Shown: positions 23,726 through 34,885 of the stretch, in pieces
How positions within the stretch are numbered: position 1 is the stretch's first letter
Layout: each line of letters starts with the position of its first letter
Assembly (NCBI GenBank): GCA_964036155.1
Contig: OZ038423.1
Coordinates: 310,001 to 374,000 of the forward strand
Source: Diploscapter coronatus
Taxonomy: Eukaryota > Nematoda > Chromadorea > Rhabditida > Rhabditidae
Direction of reading: 5' to 3'
DNA: 64,000 nucleotides
Notes under the pieces: generated by a model
Database searches by the model: none
The model's input: the letters and a program-made list of their open reading frames with translations, nothing else
What the model was told of the DNA's origin: nothing
Program-made: the position numbers and the translations under genes

Positions 23726-25010
23726 TTACTTTTCATTCTTCTTGAATATAGTACGAAGCATGCCCAAAGCAGCTTCTCTTACGTAACTCATGAAAAGGAC
23801 CATGTATAGTTCGTAAAATATGCCCGTAGAGCATAAAATTAGAATACACGCATTTACCAGGCCTGAATTATAATTTCATTAGACAAAATATATATCCTTA
23901 AACTAACTTTGCATAAAAATTTTATAGACGCAAAATTGCGACAATTGTGGCTATCGGAATTGACATAAATGCGACAATTACGACTATCTAAATAGAATAG
24001 AAAAATTAGCTTGCAAATGAACAAAAAATACTTGATATATGGAGCCTCGAATCAAAATGATTTCCATTTTACTTTTCGCCGATGAAGCATTGCGGTGAAA
24101 TTTTCGCATTTCGAAATTACTCAGTCGAGCTATATAAACGGTAACTGGAATATGAAAAATGATAATATTAAAAAATGACTCACTACCTAGACCAGTTATT
24201 GTCAAAAGTGCAACCCATCTCACAGCAGATTTTGCCAGTTCTTTGCCAAAATTGTTTATAAATAGCTATATAGTTATTGCCTTCATCTTCATATGCATAT
24301 CCACAGGCATGAACTTCTATCAATGAATCATGACAGGTATAATTCTGAATGAGACGTTTATTCTACATTGGTTATCAATAAATAAAAGTTAAACTAGCAT
24401 ACCTCATATCTTTCAAAAACTTTGTCCTTGCAAAATACTCCATTCCCATCGAAAATCATTTCGAAGAGGTTGTATATCGGCCAAATTATAAATGTCAAAA
24501 GAATGATTTTCGTTGCAAAACTGACAATCGTAAAACGAGTTGATTTTTCCTTGTAGTTTATGATAGCTTTCAAGCGAGCTAAAAAGATTTTTCTAAAAAT
24601 ATTTTTAAAATAATTTATTAGAAGAGATAGCCTATACATGATAACTCCCATTGTCAAGAATACTGTGGATACCATGAGATTAAATTGCCATGCTGAATTT
24701 AGATTTAGGTAATTTAATAGACCTTCCGTTTTCAGCAATAAAAAGGGAGCATAGAAACTTATCCTCAACCCTAAAGTTGTTCATTTAGCAATACTTAGAT
24801 AAGAAAACAGACCTTCTGTAGGCATAAATATGCACAGAGTTCCCACAACTTGCAACAGAATAAAATAATATTTGATACTTTTCACTCGTTTTGGGCATTT
24901 GAATATCATAGCTGGCATCATGAATCCAAAGATTAGTGATGATAATACAAAAATAACATGAAGCATCGTGAAATATACCCATGTATCATTCTCAAATGGT
25001 GGACACTATC
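23726..25010 (-). pseudogene. chemoreceptor pseudogene (Srh/Sri-like), paralogue of the next gene
   Basis: Clearly homologous exon by exon to the gene at 25532-27598: CPPF and MLHVIFVL, FKCPKRVKSIKYYFILLQVV, LLLKTEGLLNYLNLNSAW, ARLKAIINYKEKSTRF, NYTCHDSLIEVHACGY, RLSNFEMRKFHRN, STGIFYELYMVLFMSYVREA. It is broken in three places compared with the intact copy: the sequence 5' of CPPF is out of frame with stops; a one-base shift between the ACGY exon and AVRWVALLTITGLG (near 24240); and a TAA at the codon that is Tyr in the intact copy (near 23918). The last exon runs to a TAA at 23726. A 45-nt stop-free intron sits at the same place as the 43-nt intron of the sister gene. Confidence 0.75.
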
Positions 25011-25531
25011 ATTTTTGTATAACTATAGCAAAAAACGTCGTATTTTATGAAAATATTCTTTCATACAATTTTATATGAATGCGTTTCTCATGCACGTAAT
25101 ATACGAAGAAGTCACAAAAATTCACCACATTTCATAATTGCTACCTTTATCTCATCTCTCTGAAGGTTTCTTTATCAAGGATAAGAATTTAAGAGAGCTG
25201 CATTTTTAATTAGAATGTGCATATTTTCAAAATATGTCACTTGTCAAAAAGTAGACTACATTCTTCAAAGGTACGAAGATGATTAAATTTACTATGATTA
25301 TGATCTAGTAATAATGATCATTTTGACATTTGCAGCCAATGAATAATTTTGAATTGATAGTTTATCTAGTCGAGACGATGTTACAACTTATCGTGCAGTG
25401 TTATGATAAATAATATTAAGAAAAAATGTTTATTATTATTTAATAACAAGAATAATCATAAAATCCTAATCCTCGTTTAGTAAATATTTTTATTTTTACA
25501 TAGTATGCTTTTTCGAGTTTCTGCATGCAGT

Positions 25532-27598
25532 TTACGACTTAAAGATATGACAGCCACTCTTCCAGTTACACTGCTTTCTTCCCTGAATTTCAAATGATTA
25601 AAAAAAAAAACTTTGTGAAAAAACGACTTACTTCTTCTTATCCTTTCTAAATATGCACCGGATCATGCCCAATGCAGCTTCCCTTACATAGCTCAGGAAT
25701 AAGATCATGTAGAGCTCATAAAATATCCCTGTAGAAGATAAAGTTAGAATTGCCGCATTAACCAGGCCTAAATATCCAGATTGCTGTCTTTTTTCAGTTT
25801 TTAAAATAATTTACTTTGTGCATAAATGTTGTAGATAAAAAGAACAACTAATATCGCGATTGGTACTGACATGAATGAAAATATTACGAAGATCTAAACT
25901 TAAAAAAATATTTGCAAAAGTTACGAAAGTATACCTGCATAATCGAATCTTTCATAAGGATAATTTCCATTCGACTCTTCGCAGTTGATGACATTCGTCG
26001 AAATTTACGCATTTCGGTATAAGTTACGCGGGCGATATAAATAATAACTGAAAATGGACTATTCGGAAACCGCACGAAATCAAGACCTCAAGACATGCGA
26101 AATAGTATGTGTATGGCTTGGGTAGGGTATTGACTGATAAGATTTCTTTTCCCACACTACTTCTCATGTCGCGTGGTTTACAAGTTGCCTTTAGAAATTT
26201 TAACGACATTTTCGAATGATTAAAATTTTAATACTTCAAATTCAAAACGGCCTTTTCACTTAAAAAATATTACCTATTCCAATCACGCTCAAAAACGCGA
26301 TCCATCGCATAGCGAAATTGATGACGATTCTTTCCCAATAATCTTTTGTTGTGAATTCGATGTCAGCCGTTTCATCCGCAGTCCCGTATCCACAAGCACC
26401 TACTTCCTTTATTGACTCATAGCAAGTGTAGTTCTGGAAATAAACAAATGTAGGAATTTTCATCTGTTTCATTCTGATCACAGAATAGTACGATTCAAAT
26501 AAAACCACTTTAGACATTTCCTGTTTATCTGCTTACGACAAAAAATATATTTTGATATTTTCTCAGAAAGATTCAGGAGCATTAAAATTATATTTTGAGT
26601 GTATTTCGTTTTTATTTTTATTTAAGAAAAAAAACTAGAAGTTAGAACGTTTGAAATATCGATTTCCCGAAGTTTTAGTCAAACTTATTCCGAATATTAA
26701 AAAAAATTATAGCCGAGAAACAAGTAAATATGGAAGAAAACCTTACAACATATCCATCCCAGATCTTCTGATTACAAAATATCCCATTTTGATATCGAAT
26801 ATTGTCGTAGATATAGATAAGTGGAGCGCCAATAAAAATGCAAAATATGATTTTTGTGGCAATGTTGATCACGATAAATTGTATGGACCTTTTCTTATAA
26901 CTAACGATGGCCTTCAGGCGAGCGAGAAACATTTCACTAAAAATTTCAGAGTATTTTTCAATTCACTGTGGAAAATTACGTGATAACAGCCATCGATAAA
27001 AATATAGATGAGATTAGGAGAACAATTTGGTTAGATGGATTTATGTCCAGGTAATTTAACAACCCTTCAGTTTTCAGTAGTAAAAATGGAGAATAAAAGT
27101 GCACTCTCAAGCCTGAAAATGGTCAGTTTCACAAAAAAATCTTGATTTAAATAGTGTTCTGTGCTCTTCCAAATGAGATTTTAATTTGGAATCGATATTT
27201 TTGCTCAATTTGAATTCAAGCTAGACTCGAAACTAGTAAATGTTTACAACTTTAAAGTTGCCCTAAAATGCCTAACCTTCAGTCGGCATAAAAATGCACA
27301 AATTCCCGACAAGTTGTAATAGAATAAAATAATATTTGATGCTCTTGACTCGTTTTGGGCATTTGAATATCATAGCCGGAATCATGAATCCTCCCATAAC
27401 TGTGAACACGAAATAGATAGCGTGAAGCATTACAGAATAAACTGGAGTTTCCTTTTGAAATGGGGGACATTCGATCATTCTCTTTGCAAATAGGCTAAAT
27501 TTTCGTGTTCTGTGAAGCAAGTATTCGGGAGTGTAATTTTCAGCTTCAAATTGCGGACAAATGCAGTTCAAAGGTACGCAAATATGTTTAGTAGTCAA
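25532..27598 (-). CDS. serpentine chemoreceptor, Srh/Sri-like (5' end uncertain)
   Basis: Exons 27277-27598 (5' limit open), 26980-27112, 26747-26936, 26274-26433, 25935-26047, 25815-25893, 25632-25768, 25532-25582 join in frame and give at least 394 residues ending in GCHIFKS. Segments: YSVMLHAIYFVFTVMGGFMI (TM1), FKCPKRVKSIKYYFILLQ (loop to TM2), FYSPFLLLKTEGLLNYLDI (TM3), ARLKAIVSYKKRS, an extracellular loop with NYTC and ACGY, FAMRWIAFLSVIGIG (TM5), EMRKFRRMSSTAKSRMEI (third cytoplasmic loop), then TM6 and YELYMILFLSYVREAALGM (TM7). The order and the P-x-x-x-x-x-P-K, FP-GLL and YR-like elements suit the nematode Str/Srh/Sri chemoreceptor superfamily, which acts in sensory cilia. No ATG fits the first exon, so an upstream exon (perhaps near 27840-28005) should exist. 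Copy number and the dead neighbour fit the usual birth-and-death pattern. Confidence 0.65.
26056..26189. repeat. MITE family A, copy 2
   Basis: GGACTATTCGGAAACC at the left, GTTTACAAGTTGCC at the right, internal ATGCGAAATAGTATGTGT paired with CACACTACTTCTCATGTCGC. Inside a chemoreceptor intron; absent from the same intron of the pseudogene copy, so it inserted after the duplication. Confidence 0.8.
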
Positions 27599-28653
27599 AA
27601 AGCTCGCAAATTATTGCCTTCTATATTTCAAATATATAATTTGTAGGCAAAATTTCGCAAAGACAAATTTAGGCTTTTACTGAAAGAGAAAGTTTCACTT
27701 GCAGAAAGCTAGTCTGGGACATACTGTACGTGTTTCACTTCCGGATGATTCAATTAGATATTTGGTGAAAATGATAAATCCCACTAAAACCATAATGACT
27801 GGTTAGAAGATTTACGTGACATGATGTAATTTTCTCTTTTCTTAAGTAGTGATGTGATAATTTGAAGAGCTTCATACGAATAATTGTAAAGATGCGCATT
27901 TTATTAAATAGACTAAAAAAGTGCTGAGAAGTTCCATTTCCAAAATACAATAATTTTCCTTCGAAATAAATAGCATTAACTGAAATCAATATGCTAATTT
28001 ATGAATTTCGAAATTTTTCATACCATCTTGCTTAACGAAATGAACATTGATGCTGATTTGATTTTATACATAATTCTGATAATATGCCACTTTTATTTCA
28101 AATTAGTAAATCAGTAGAAATTCCGACTTCGGTAATATCGTTTCAATGTTCAGGATATTCGAATTTGCATATCTTCATTCCAGCATTTCACTATAAAGAT
28201 CTAAGAACGTTCTTCATTAGTGATTCTAATATTGTAAAGAAATTTCATAGGTCATAGACTCAAACAATTCAATTCTAGTTCCAGTTTTATCTCACATAAT
28301 TCAATTTTATTTTGAGTTTATTCTAATTTTCAAACCTAAAACCCGTATCGGATTCGGAATATCGTTCATTCTGTTTTGCCAGTTCATAAACATGCACATT
28401 ATTGTTCAGATATGCTAATTTCATATTTTCGTTAGTCTATGCTTGATTGAAGAAAAAAGCGCCAAAAATCAATTCCCTTTTCAATCTACTGGCAAAGTGA
28501 CTATGTGACTATTCTTCTCTTCTATTTCATGCACTGTCTTCCCCACTTTCGAAAGTGTCTAGCCATCTTTCCTCCCTATTCTATTATGCTCTACTCAGCG
28601 CAGTTCAGGGTGTTTCAGTCACTCCTCATTTCTTCCCCCTGCCAGCGACTCAT
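27599..28653. other. region between the chemoreceptor and U1
   Basis: Probably holds the missing first exon(s) of the chemoreceptor: an acceptor and open stretch on the minus strand at 27840-28005 are candidates, not confirmed. The last 100 bases before 28654 should contain the U1 promoter, but I cannot identify a proximal sequence element with confidence. Confidence 0.35.
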
Positions 28654-28813
28654 AAACTTACCTGGTCGGGAGACACCGCGATCAAGAAGGCGGTTATCTG
28701 TGGTGAGGCCCGGGCATTGCACTTCGGTCTGGGCTGACCTGCACGGCAGCTCCGAGTTGGGGTTCGCCGACGACTAAATTTTTGAGTGAGGGGCTGCGTT
28801 CACGCGGCCCTGA
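28654..28813 (+). ncRNA. U1 spliceosomal snRNA
   Basis: The RNA opens AAACTTACCTGG, whose ACTTACCTG pairs with 5' splice sites. Stem-loop I carries the U1-70K loop (GCGATCAAGAAGGCG); stem-loop II has CATTGCACTTCGG...GGGCTGACC, the U1A-site region; stem-loop III GGCAGCTCCGAGTTGGGG; the Sm site is AAATTTTTGAG near 28775-28785. A terminal hairpin GGGCTGCG-TTCA-CGCGGCCC closes the gene. All core elements known for U1 are present in order with no internal break, so this is a plausible functional copy and not a fragment. The extent is about 160 nt, as expected for nematode U1. Exact ends are inferred from the 5' AAAC and the last stem. Confidence 0.93.
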
Positions 28814-29414
28814 TTTGGAGCCTGGAATGAACGGAAAAAGGAAGAAAGCATTGAATGCATGGAATGACAGTGACAATGACAATGAAATTAACACATCATG
28901 AAATGACATTCGACTTTCAGCCGGATGATTCGATGATCCAAAACCTACTTCCTTCAGCAGGCCAAAACTAACTGAATGAATGTTTTAAACATTGTGAAAC
29001 ATCTCGTATGCTAATCATTGATTTTTTTGTTCCATTCTCACCTTGAATAACATGCAATCAATTCAGTCAAATGTGAACACTTTCGAAACAGCTCACACCA
29101 TTCTTTCTGTTCGTGTCACTTCCACTGCCTGTCTGCGCTCTCTAGCATTTCATTATATGACTAGTGCGTTTGCAATATCGTTTGTCAGGCAACACGAAAC
29201 CTGCATTAATAACTGTACCACACTGAACTCGTCGGTTTTTAACCCAGTTACTCAAGGTAAATCTTGGGGTTCGATCAAGTCTCGACTTGTGTCGAATAAA
29301 GCACTTTTTGGAATCAACCTTTCTGGGGACATCCAGAAGGGAAACAAATTTTATTCCTAACAGATTTAACTGATGGAGTGTCCCCTAGTTAAGCTCTCCG
29401 ACATTTATTGAAAT

Positions 29415-29479
29415 GCCCTCCGTCATGTAGCTGTTGCCACAGTATGATCAAAATGGGGCAACTACTATTTGACGGAGGG
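29415..29479. repeat. short perfect-ended palindrome
   Basis: CCCTCCGTCATGTAGCTGTTGCC faces GGGGCAACTACTATTTGACGGAGGG across about 17 bases. The motif CTTCCGTCA recurs near 29549, so a longer related element may be present. Confidence 0.7.
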
Positions 29480-29697
29480 TGTCTTCCAAGCGTTATTTCT
29501 CCCTACTCTCACCTCCCTACCTTATCCCTAACTATGGACTCTGTCTTCCGTCATATAATAACTGTCTCAAGGTAGCATTTATTAGCGAAGTAAAAAATAA
29601 CGACTTTTACACCAAAATTCAGTTCCGTGAAAAAGAGTCTATTCAAAGTAGACTTATTATTCCCCAAATATTATTTTAGCAAATAAATGCTTTCCAG

Positions 29698-29889
29698 GCA
29701 GTCATAGGGGGAACGATCGTCAGAAACCCCTTGCGACCTACCCCTATATATTCTCTTAAGAGTTTTGTATCTCTAATCAATCAATAACGTAAAGTTCAAA
29801 TTTGCGACCTACCTCACCATACAAAATTTTCCCTCCGCGAACTACCCCCATAGATTTTTTTCGTCTGACGAAAGTGCTCCCTAGGTCTG
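29698..29889. repeat. MITE family B, copy 2 (longer form)
   Basis: The core GATCGTCAGAAACCCCTTGC and ACCTACC appear twice-over in part, ending TCTGACGAAAGTGCTCCCTA then GGTCTG. The left terminus is eroded (AGTCATAGGGGGAACG). Confidence 0.7.
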
Positions 29890-30001
29890 TTCCCAGGTTT
29901 GTTTTGAAATAAAATATTTTAAAGAACCCTTATTTCAGCTACAATTATCCCTCATCACTTTTGGATGTCTTCGAGAGTTGTCTGTATCATGTGCATTGGG
30001 T

Positions 30002-30142
30002 TATTATTGATTCGAGAGAACGTCGATATTCTTGGAGCAATTAGAACTCGAATTTGGAAGAGCGAAATAGTCGCGTAGAAGAGAAGCGAGAGACGAATAG
30101 CGTAATTTTTAGATATCGACGCGTTCATTCCCAATCAATAAT
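30002..30142. repeat. MITE family D, copy 2
   Basis: Left end TATTATTGATTCGAGAGAACG then TCGATATTC, right end GATATCGACGCGTTCATTCC then CAATCAATAAT; the middle holds GCGTAGAAGAGAAGCGAGAG. Confidence 0.75.
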
Positions 30143-30225
30143 ACATATATGATTTTCGGTTCCTGCGAGCAGTCCTGTGTTTGAAATGTATCGTAATAAT
30201 AAAGCATATTTATCAGTTTATTGAA

Positions 30226-33200
30226 TCAAAAATGCTCAACAGTCTCTAGACTATCGCATGAAATCAATTCTAGATTATTCTGGGTCTTTCTTTTTCTCAA
30301 AACTGAAAAATTTCGATCATTATTATCCTTCGTGAGATCGTAGTTTGTAAATTCTGTCAATGTTGTGGAACTCGGTCCAGAACTCGTGCTACAATCCGAG
30401 TTTCTACCTTTACTCCAATAAAATTTCGGAAACCATATTTGATATCCTCTTTCCGCCATCTAAAAATATTTTTTTTGCAAAAAAAATTATAGGTAGACCT
30501 AGGGAGAACTTAAGACAGGATGGTGGCCGTGTGACCTATCCCATATAATATTTCCTTCGTAATTCTATATACAAAATGTTGTATTTATAAACCTGAATTG
30601 TCAAAAATTTTCTCCATTCTTAATGAGGTCATAATCGAAATTTTTCTCCTACGACCCACGCTCCGTATATTTTTGAGCCCAACTCGAATGCTCCCTAGGT
30701 CTGATCATAAGACCACTTGCTAACCACTTTGACCATGTAATATGATACGAGTTCGAAGAGGAATAGCGTTAGGCCCAAAGATAGTCCAGAGATAAGCGCC
30801 CAAAAGGCGCCTTGACATCGATTCAAGTTGAGATAGCCTGCATTTGAATTTTTATGTTAGGTAAAATGGCAACCTGGATAATCGCTATTTCGTTACCCAT
30901 AAAATAGTATGGGGAAAAAGATTTCCCCTACCTCGCCCTATACTCTTAACTCTGGGTAACGAAGTGATGGATTATCCAAATTGGCAGTAAAATAGTGTTG
31001 TTGTAAAATATCTAACGACTTAACATGAAACACTTGCAACTGTGGTGCTAAATACCATAAGCTAAAATAATTACCTTTAGGCCCTGATTCGTAAAACGTA
31101 TCATTACAAATTGTCGAGTTCATAGCGACGTTAAAGCGGTACTCCTCTTTCCATTTCTCATTGAAACCTCGTTCTAGAAGTTCGCGAATTCTGAACAAAA
31201 ATATTGATATCTTTCCCTATTTAACTTTGAAGTTATTTTATTGAAGCTAATTTAAAGCAAAATGCAACGTCTATTATAATCTATTCAGATAAAATTTTCA
31301 TAAAATCCTTACCTCATGCTGACGAAACTCGAATACGGTGAATTTTTCGCTAGAGGAATTGATAAGTAAACCGGCAAAATACCATCAGGTAACAATTCAA
31401 TGCGGCAATCCATATAATCGAAATAGCTCAAAGTGTTCATCGGTCCAAATAAGACATATCCTTGATTTGAAGCGACTAACTCCACTCCTAAAATTATCTT
31501 ATTTGCTAATTTTTAAAATTTATTTTTTAACATGTTAGTTTTAGCTAGTTTCTTTTTAAAAAAAAACTAACTCTTTTGTTATTTTTGTGCTAGTTTGAAT
31601 ATTTTTTGTTAGCTCAACTTTATCCAGGCCATCCACATAGATTACCCTTTGATTAACGCTAATTTCACGCCATAACTCCTTGTAGACCGTCAATTCCGAC
31701 CTCTAGAATTAGCTAATTTAAACAAGAATGTTAGAAAACCGCGTTTTACCGCTATCATTTCAGTTCTTGTCAATGAATTTCCATCCATAACGATGATGAA
31801 TTTGCCTTGCTTGACCAAATGAACGAGTTGTTCGATGGCTAAAGGTCGCTAGTTTGAAATATGCTAGTTTTATGAACTAGCAAGCACGTACTAGTGAAAG
31901 GCCTAGCAGCTTTGTCAACTGCAAAGAATGCTACTAAGCTTCCTGTGAAAGTGGCCATCAAGGTTAGCGAAGCCAGCCACCACATAGCTACTAGAATTCG
32001 ACAACTAATAGATTTAGGTTGCTCTGGCAGGCCTGAAATAGTATCTATGGAGTTGGCTAGAAAGAATAAAAGTGTATTGTTGACGCCCAAATCTGGGAGG
32101 TCGAAAATGCGGGGAGAAAGAAGCGATTTTAGGGTCAGTTTCTCTTCTTCCACGTGCTATTTCTTGATTTTCTAACCACTAGAAATAACCGTGCACCACT
32201 TTGCATGCCTCTCAGATTTCGACATCAACAATAATTAAGCCACCTTGTTGCACCAAAATCGAGTAATAAATCCAGAAGGATTGAAATAGATGCACTCTAG
32301 GCTCATCGTACACTCCATGTAGCGCTATTGTTAGAAGTACATGAACTATTCCCGAGATAATTATAGCTCCTGCTGTTATAAGCCAGACCTAAATTAGCAT
32401 AAATTTGGTTATTTTCACTAGCGCTACAATTTTAGCTATCAGGTCTAAGCAGAGCTTAAACCAAATCCTCAATGCGGACCTCTTTGAGCCTAAATTTGTG
32501 CGTTAAATTCCCACTCCAGACCCCCGTATTTATCAGCTTTCTATAGGAAATCTTTGGTTTACAGACCCCCTCCCCTATATTTTTCCGTTATGGCTGAAGA
32601 GCTACCTAGGCTTGTTTACTATTATTCTAATTATGTTAAATAGGCATATTTAAAAAAGAAAAAGCAGATAATACCGTCAGAGAAAAGGGTTCCATGACAA
32701 TCAGAAATCTCTTGTCTCCGTACTCGTCCGGGGATTGAATCAACATTCCGGTGAACTCGAATTCGAAAGGATAGGTTAGATCCGAAACCACGTTTCTATC
32801 ATAGTCCATAATCGCGCCGCCGGCTATGATATCTACTTCCTGAAATATCCATTTTAAATATTGATTTATTCTTTTGAGTTCATACATTTCTCGCTAGCAT
32901 TCCGAAAGCTCCCGTCCAAGTACGGTTTATCATTGTGCCCCATAGATGGTCGTTGGTTTCAATTATCTTAAATTTAAGTTTCATCGATTTAAACTTCAAT
33001 TATGTCTTATTACAAGTTTCGGTTATATATAAAATATAATGAAAATGATCTGTTTGACTCTAAAATACCATTTGAAGTGGCAAGTTGAAAAAATATCGTT
33101 ACATCGTTGAGGTCAAAATAGCATAGGATTTGCTAGACAAAATATTCTCTTCCTTTATAATTTTGTAAGCAACATGATGCAGTGGTAATTTGGAAACCGC

Positions 33201-33974
33201 GAAACCATAAGACATGGAGATATTGCGAAATACTGTGTGGGAAAAGTAAGCCTACCATCCCCCATACCCTATACTATTTCGCGCTATGTCTCGTGGTCTT
33301 GAGGTTTCCAAATAGCTCCCGATGCAACTATTGCGTCTACTTTTCCAGGTTGCCCATATAGAATCATATACTAAACTGTTGAAAGTCCTAAATGTATACC
33401 TCATAAGTCAGATTAAGCAGGTGTCCGATATCCTTCAAAATCTCTATCACGATCCCCGGATTATAGCCGATTTGCTTGGGTGCGGCCTCGGAGAAATTCA
33501 CATAATTCACATATGGTGGTTCGATCGTTGGGACTAATATTCGTAAAGTTCGATTCTTCAATTTCGAATAGTTTTTATTATAGTGCCCTGTGACCTAAAT
33601 ATATATTATTTGAAATTTGAAAAATGAATTTTGAATCACCATAAATGCAGAATCGTCGATATAATCCTTGGTGTCGGTGGTATTTTCTTGCGTGAGTTCT
33701 AAACGATGTTCTTTATGATTTAACTGGGTTATAGCCAAATGAAGCTTTCATTTGAAACATTAATATTTAAAGTTTTAAACTCACTATTGTTAATAATATC
33801 TATCGCTTCAGCCACGTTAGGAATCACACTTTGGACACCCACGTCATCTGTCTTTTGAGTGATGTAAAACTTCACCCCTTGACGAGTATGACACGCAATA
33901 AAATACATCATGTTATAAATTAGAAATATTAAGGTTTCGAGGTATTTAGATTTAAATATATCTGTCAATATCAT
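30226..33974 (-). CDS. ionotropic glutamate receptor-like channel subunit
   Basis: Exons in order: 33400-33594 (LRILVPTIEPPYV, GYNPGIVIEILKDIGHLLNL: ligand lobe S1), 32886-32966, 32675-32839 (VDIIAGGAIMDYDRNVVSDL), 32244-32388 (VWLITAGAIIISGIV, TM1; pore SFWIYYSILVQQG), 31892-32032 (RILVAMWWLASLTLMATFTG, TM3), 31750-31838, 31619-31702, 31313-31487, 31075-31190, about 30734-30837 (TM4, FWALISGLSLGLTLFLFEL) and 30226-30459 (cytosolic tail). The S1 Arg that holds the glutamate carboxylate is kept (DYDRN), but the usual PLT is replaced by GGAI and the TM3 SYTANLAAF motif is ATFTGSLVAFF, as in divergent IR-type receptors. 5' exons (a possible signal peptide near 33966) do not join cleanly, and 31619-31702 to 31313-31487 is one base out of phase with any standard donor. 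It may be a recent pseudogene or carry a sequence error. Confidence 0.72.
30494..30703. repeat. MITE family B, copy 3
   Basis: TAGACCTAGGGAGAAC at the left, GCTCCCTAGGTCTG at the right, within the last intron of the glutamate-receptor-like gene; the interior differs from copies 1 and 4. Confidence 0.75.
30868..30985. repeat. MIT family H, copy 1
   Basis: GGCAACCTGGATAATCGC and ATTTCGTTACCCA at the left; TGGGTAACGAAGTGATGGAT then TATCCAAATTGGC at the right. Intronic in the glutamate-receptor-like gene. The second copy is at 54739. Confidence 0.75.
32076..32232. repeat. MITE family C, copy 1
   Basis: ATTGTTGACGCCCAAATCTG at the left, CAGATTTCGACATCAACAAT at the right; interior AAGCGATTTTAGGGTCAGTT and GTGCACCACTTTGCA shared nearly base for base with 40173-40329. 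Intronic. Confidence 0.85.
33184..33317. repeat. MITE family A, copy 3
   Basis: GGTAATTTGGAAACCGCG at the left and GGTTTCCAAATAGCTCC at the right; inner ATTGCGAAATACTGTGTGGG pairs with TACTATTTCGCGC. Intronic in the glutamate-receptor-like gene. Confidence 0.8.
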
Positions 33975-34885
33975 GTGATGTAGGTATCAGAAATATCCAT
34001 TTACTGAACCTAAATTTAAAATTTCAATTTCTTATTTGCCTCTCGATGAAATTCAAACCACTATTTCTTTCCAAAACAATGCCCAAGTATTTTGCATAGG
34101 CTCTTTTCTTCTCTCATAATTACAGACTATTTCAACCGCAAACACTTATTATCTAGGGTCATTCAGTGTGTAGTGGCTCTTGCTCTATTATTGACTTTTC
34201 CATATTCTGGTCAAAATTCAAATTTAATTTCAAAGTTTTAACTCTTAATTTCGACTCTAAAAAATAACTTTAATTTTCAAAATCGTCAACTTTGATCTCT
34301 GATTCATTGAAATTTCCCGATTCCATAAAAATAGTCTCGATTTCTAAATTTCCTCGATTTGCAAAGTTTGCTTATGTCGGATGTGTCACACATTCTCTTG
34401 TCTGTCTCCAAGCCCCGCCCCCTTTTGCTTTCACAAACATTTCTGCAAACACGTCACACGCTTTTATGTCTTTCATTCTGGTCAGAAGCCTCTGTATACA
34501 TATGTAGCTTTCACGTTTTTCGTTTTCATCAGGTTTTTTTGTCGATAATGCTTGTAGAAGCTGCAACGACGATGACAATACGCCTGACATCTCTTGAAAT
34601 TGTATATCTTTAACCTTTCACAATTATTCCATAAAATGCATTTTATAGCACTTTGGTAATTCGTCATACACTCGGAATTATCACTTTTTAACAACGATCC
34701 CTATATTTTATGTCTACGTTGATAAAGTCTAAAATGGCATTTTTCCGTCAAATGTCCATTAAAATTTTACAGCTTCGCATGCATGTTCATTATCTGCATT
34801 ATTTCATTGATCTACACCACATCAATAAAATCCACATTTAAAAAGCGGGTTATTTTTATAAATAATTAATATTTTCAGGTAACAT
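33975..34885. other. divergent spacer between two genes
   Basis: Upstream region shared by the receptor gene (minus) and the zinc transporter (plus), which are transcribed away from each other. No gene is supported. An acceptor TTTTCAG at 34872-34878 just before the transporter ATG may be a trans-splice site or a UTR intron end. Confidence 0.4.

Larger units (their letters stand above)
28814..30225. other. intergenic, repeat-rich
   Basis: No supported gene. Repeats at 29415-29479, 29698-29889 and 30002-30142 are listed separately. The 105-codon frame at 29043-29360 has no recognisable domain and no splice or codon signal I would trust. Confidence 0.4.

Noticed and set aside
29043..29360. 105-codon frame MNNMQSIQSN...
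   Set aside because: No family resemblance and no supporting sites; kept as intergenic.
31839..32153. Minus-strand frame starting MEEEKLTLKSLL as one exon of the channel
   Set aside because: The first part is inside the family C MITE; the real exon starts after the acceptor at 32033.
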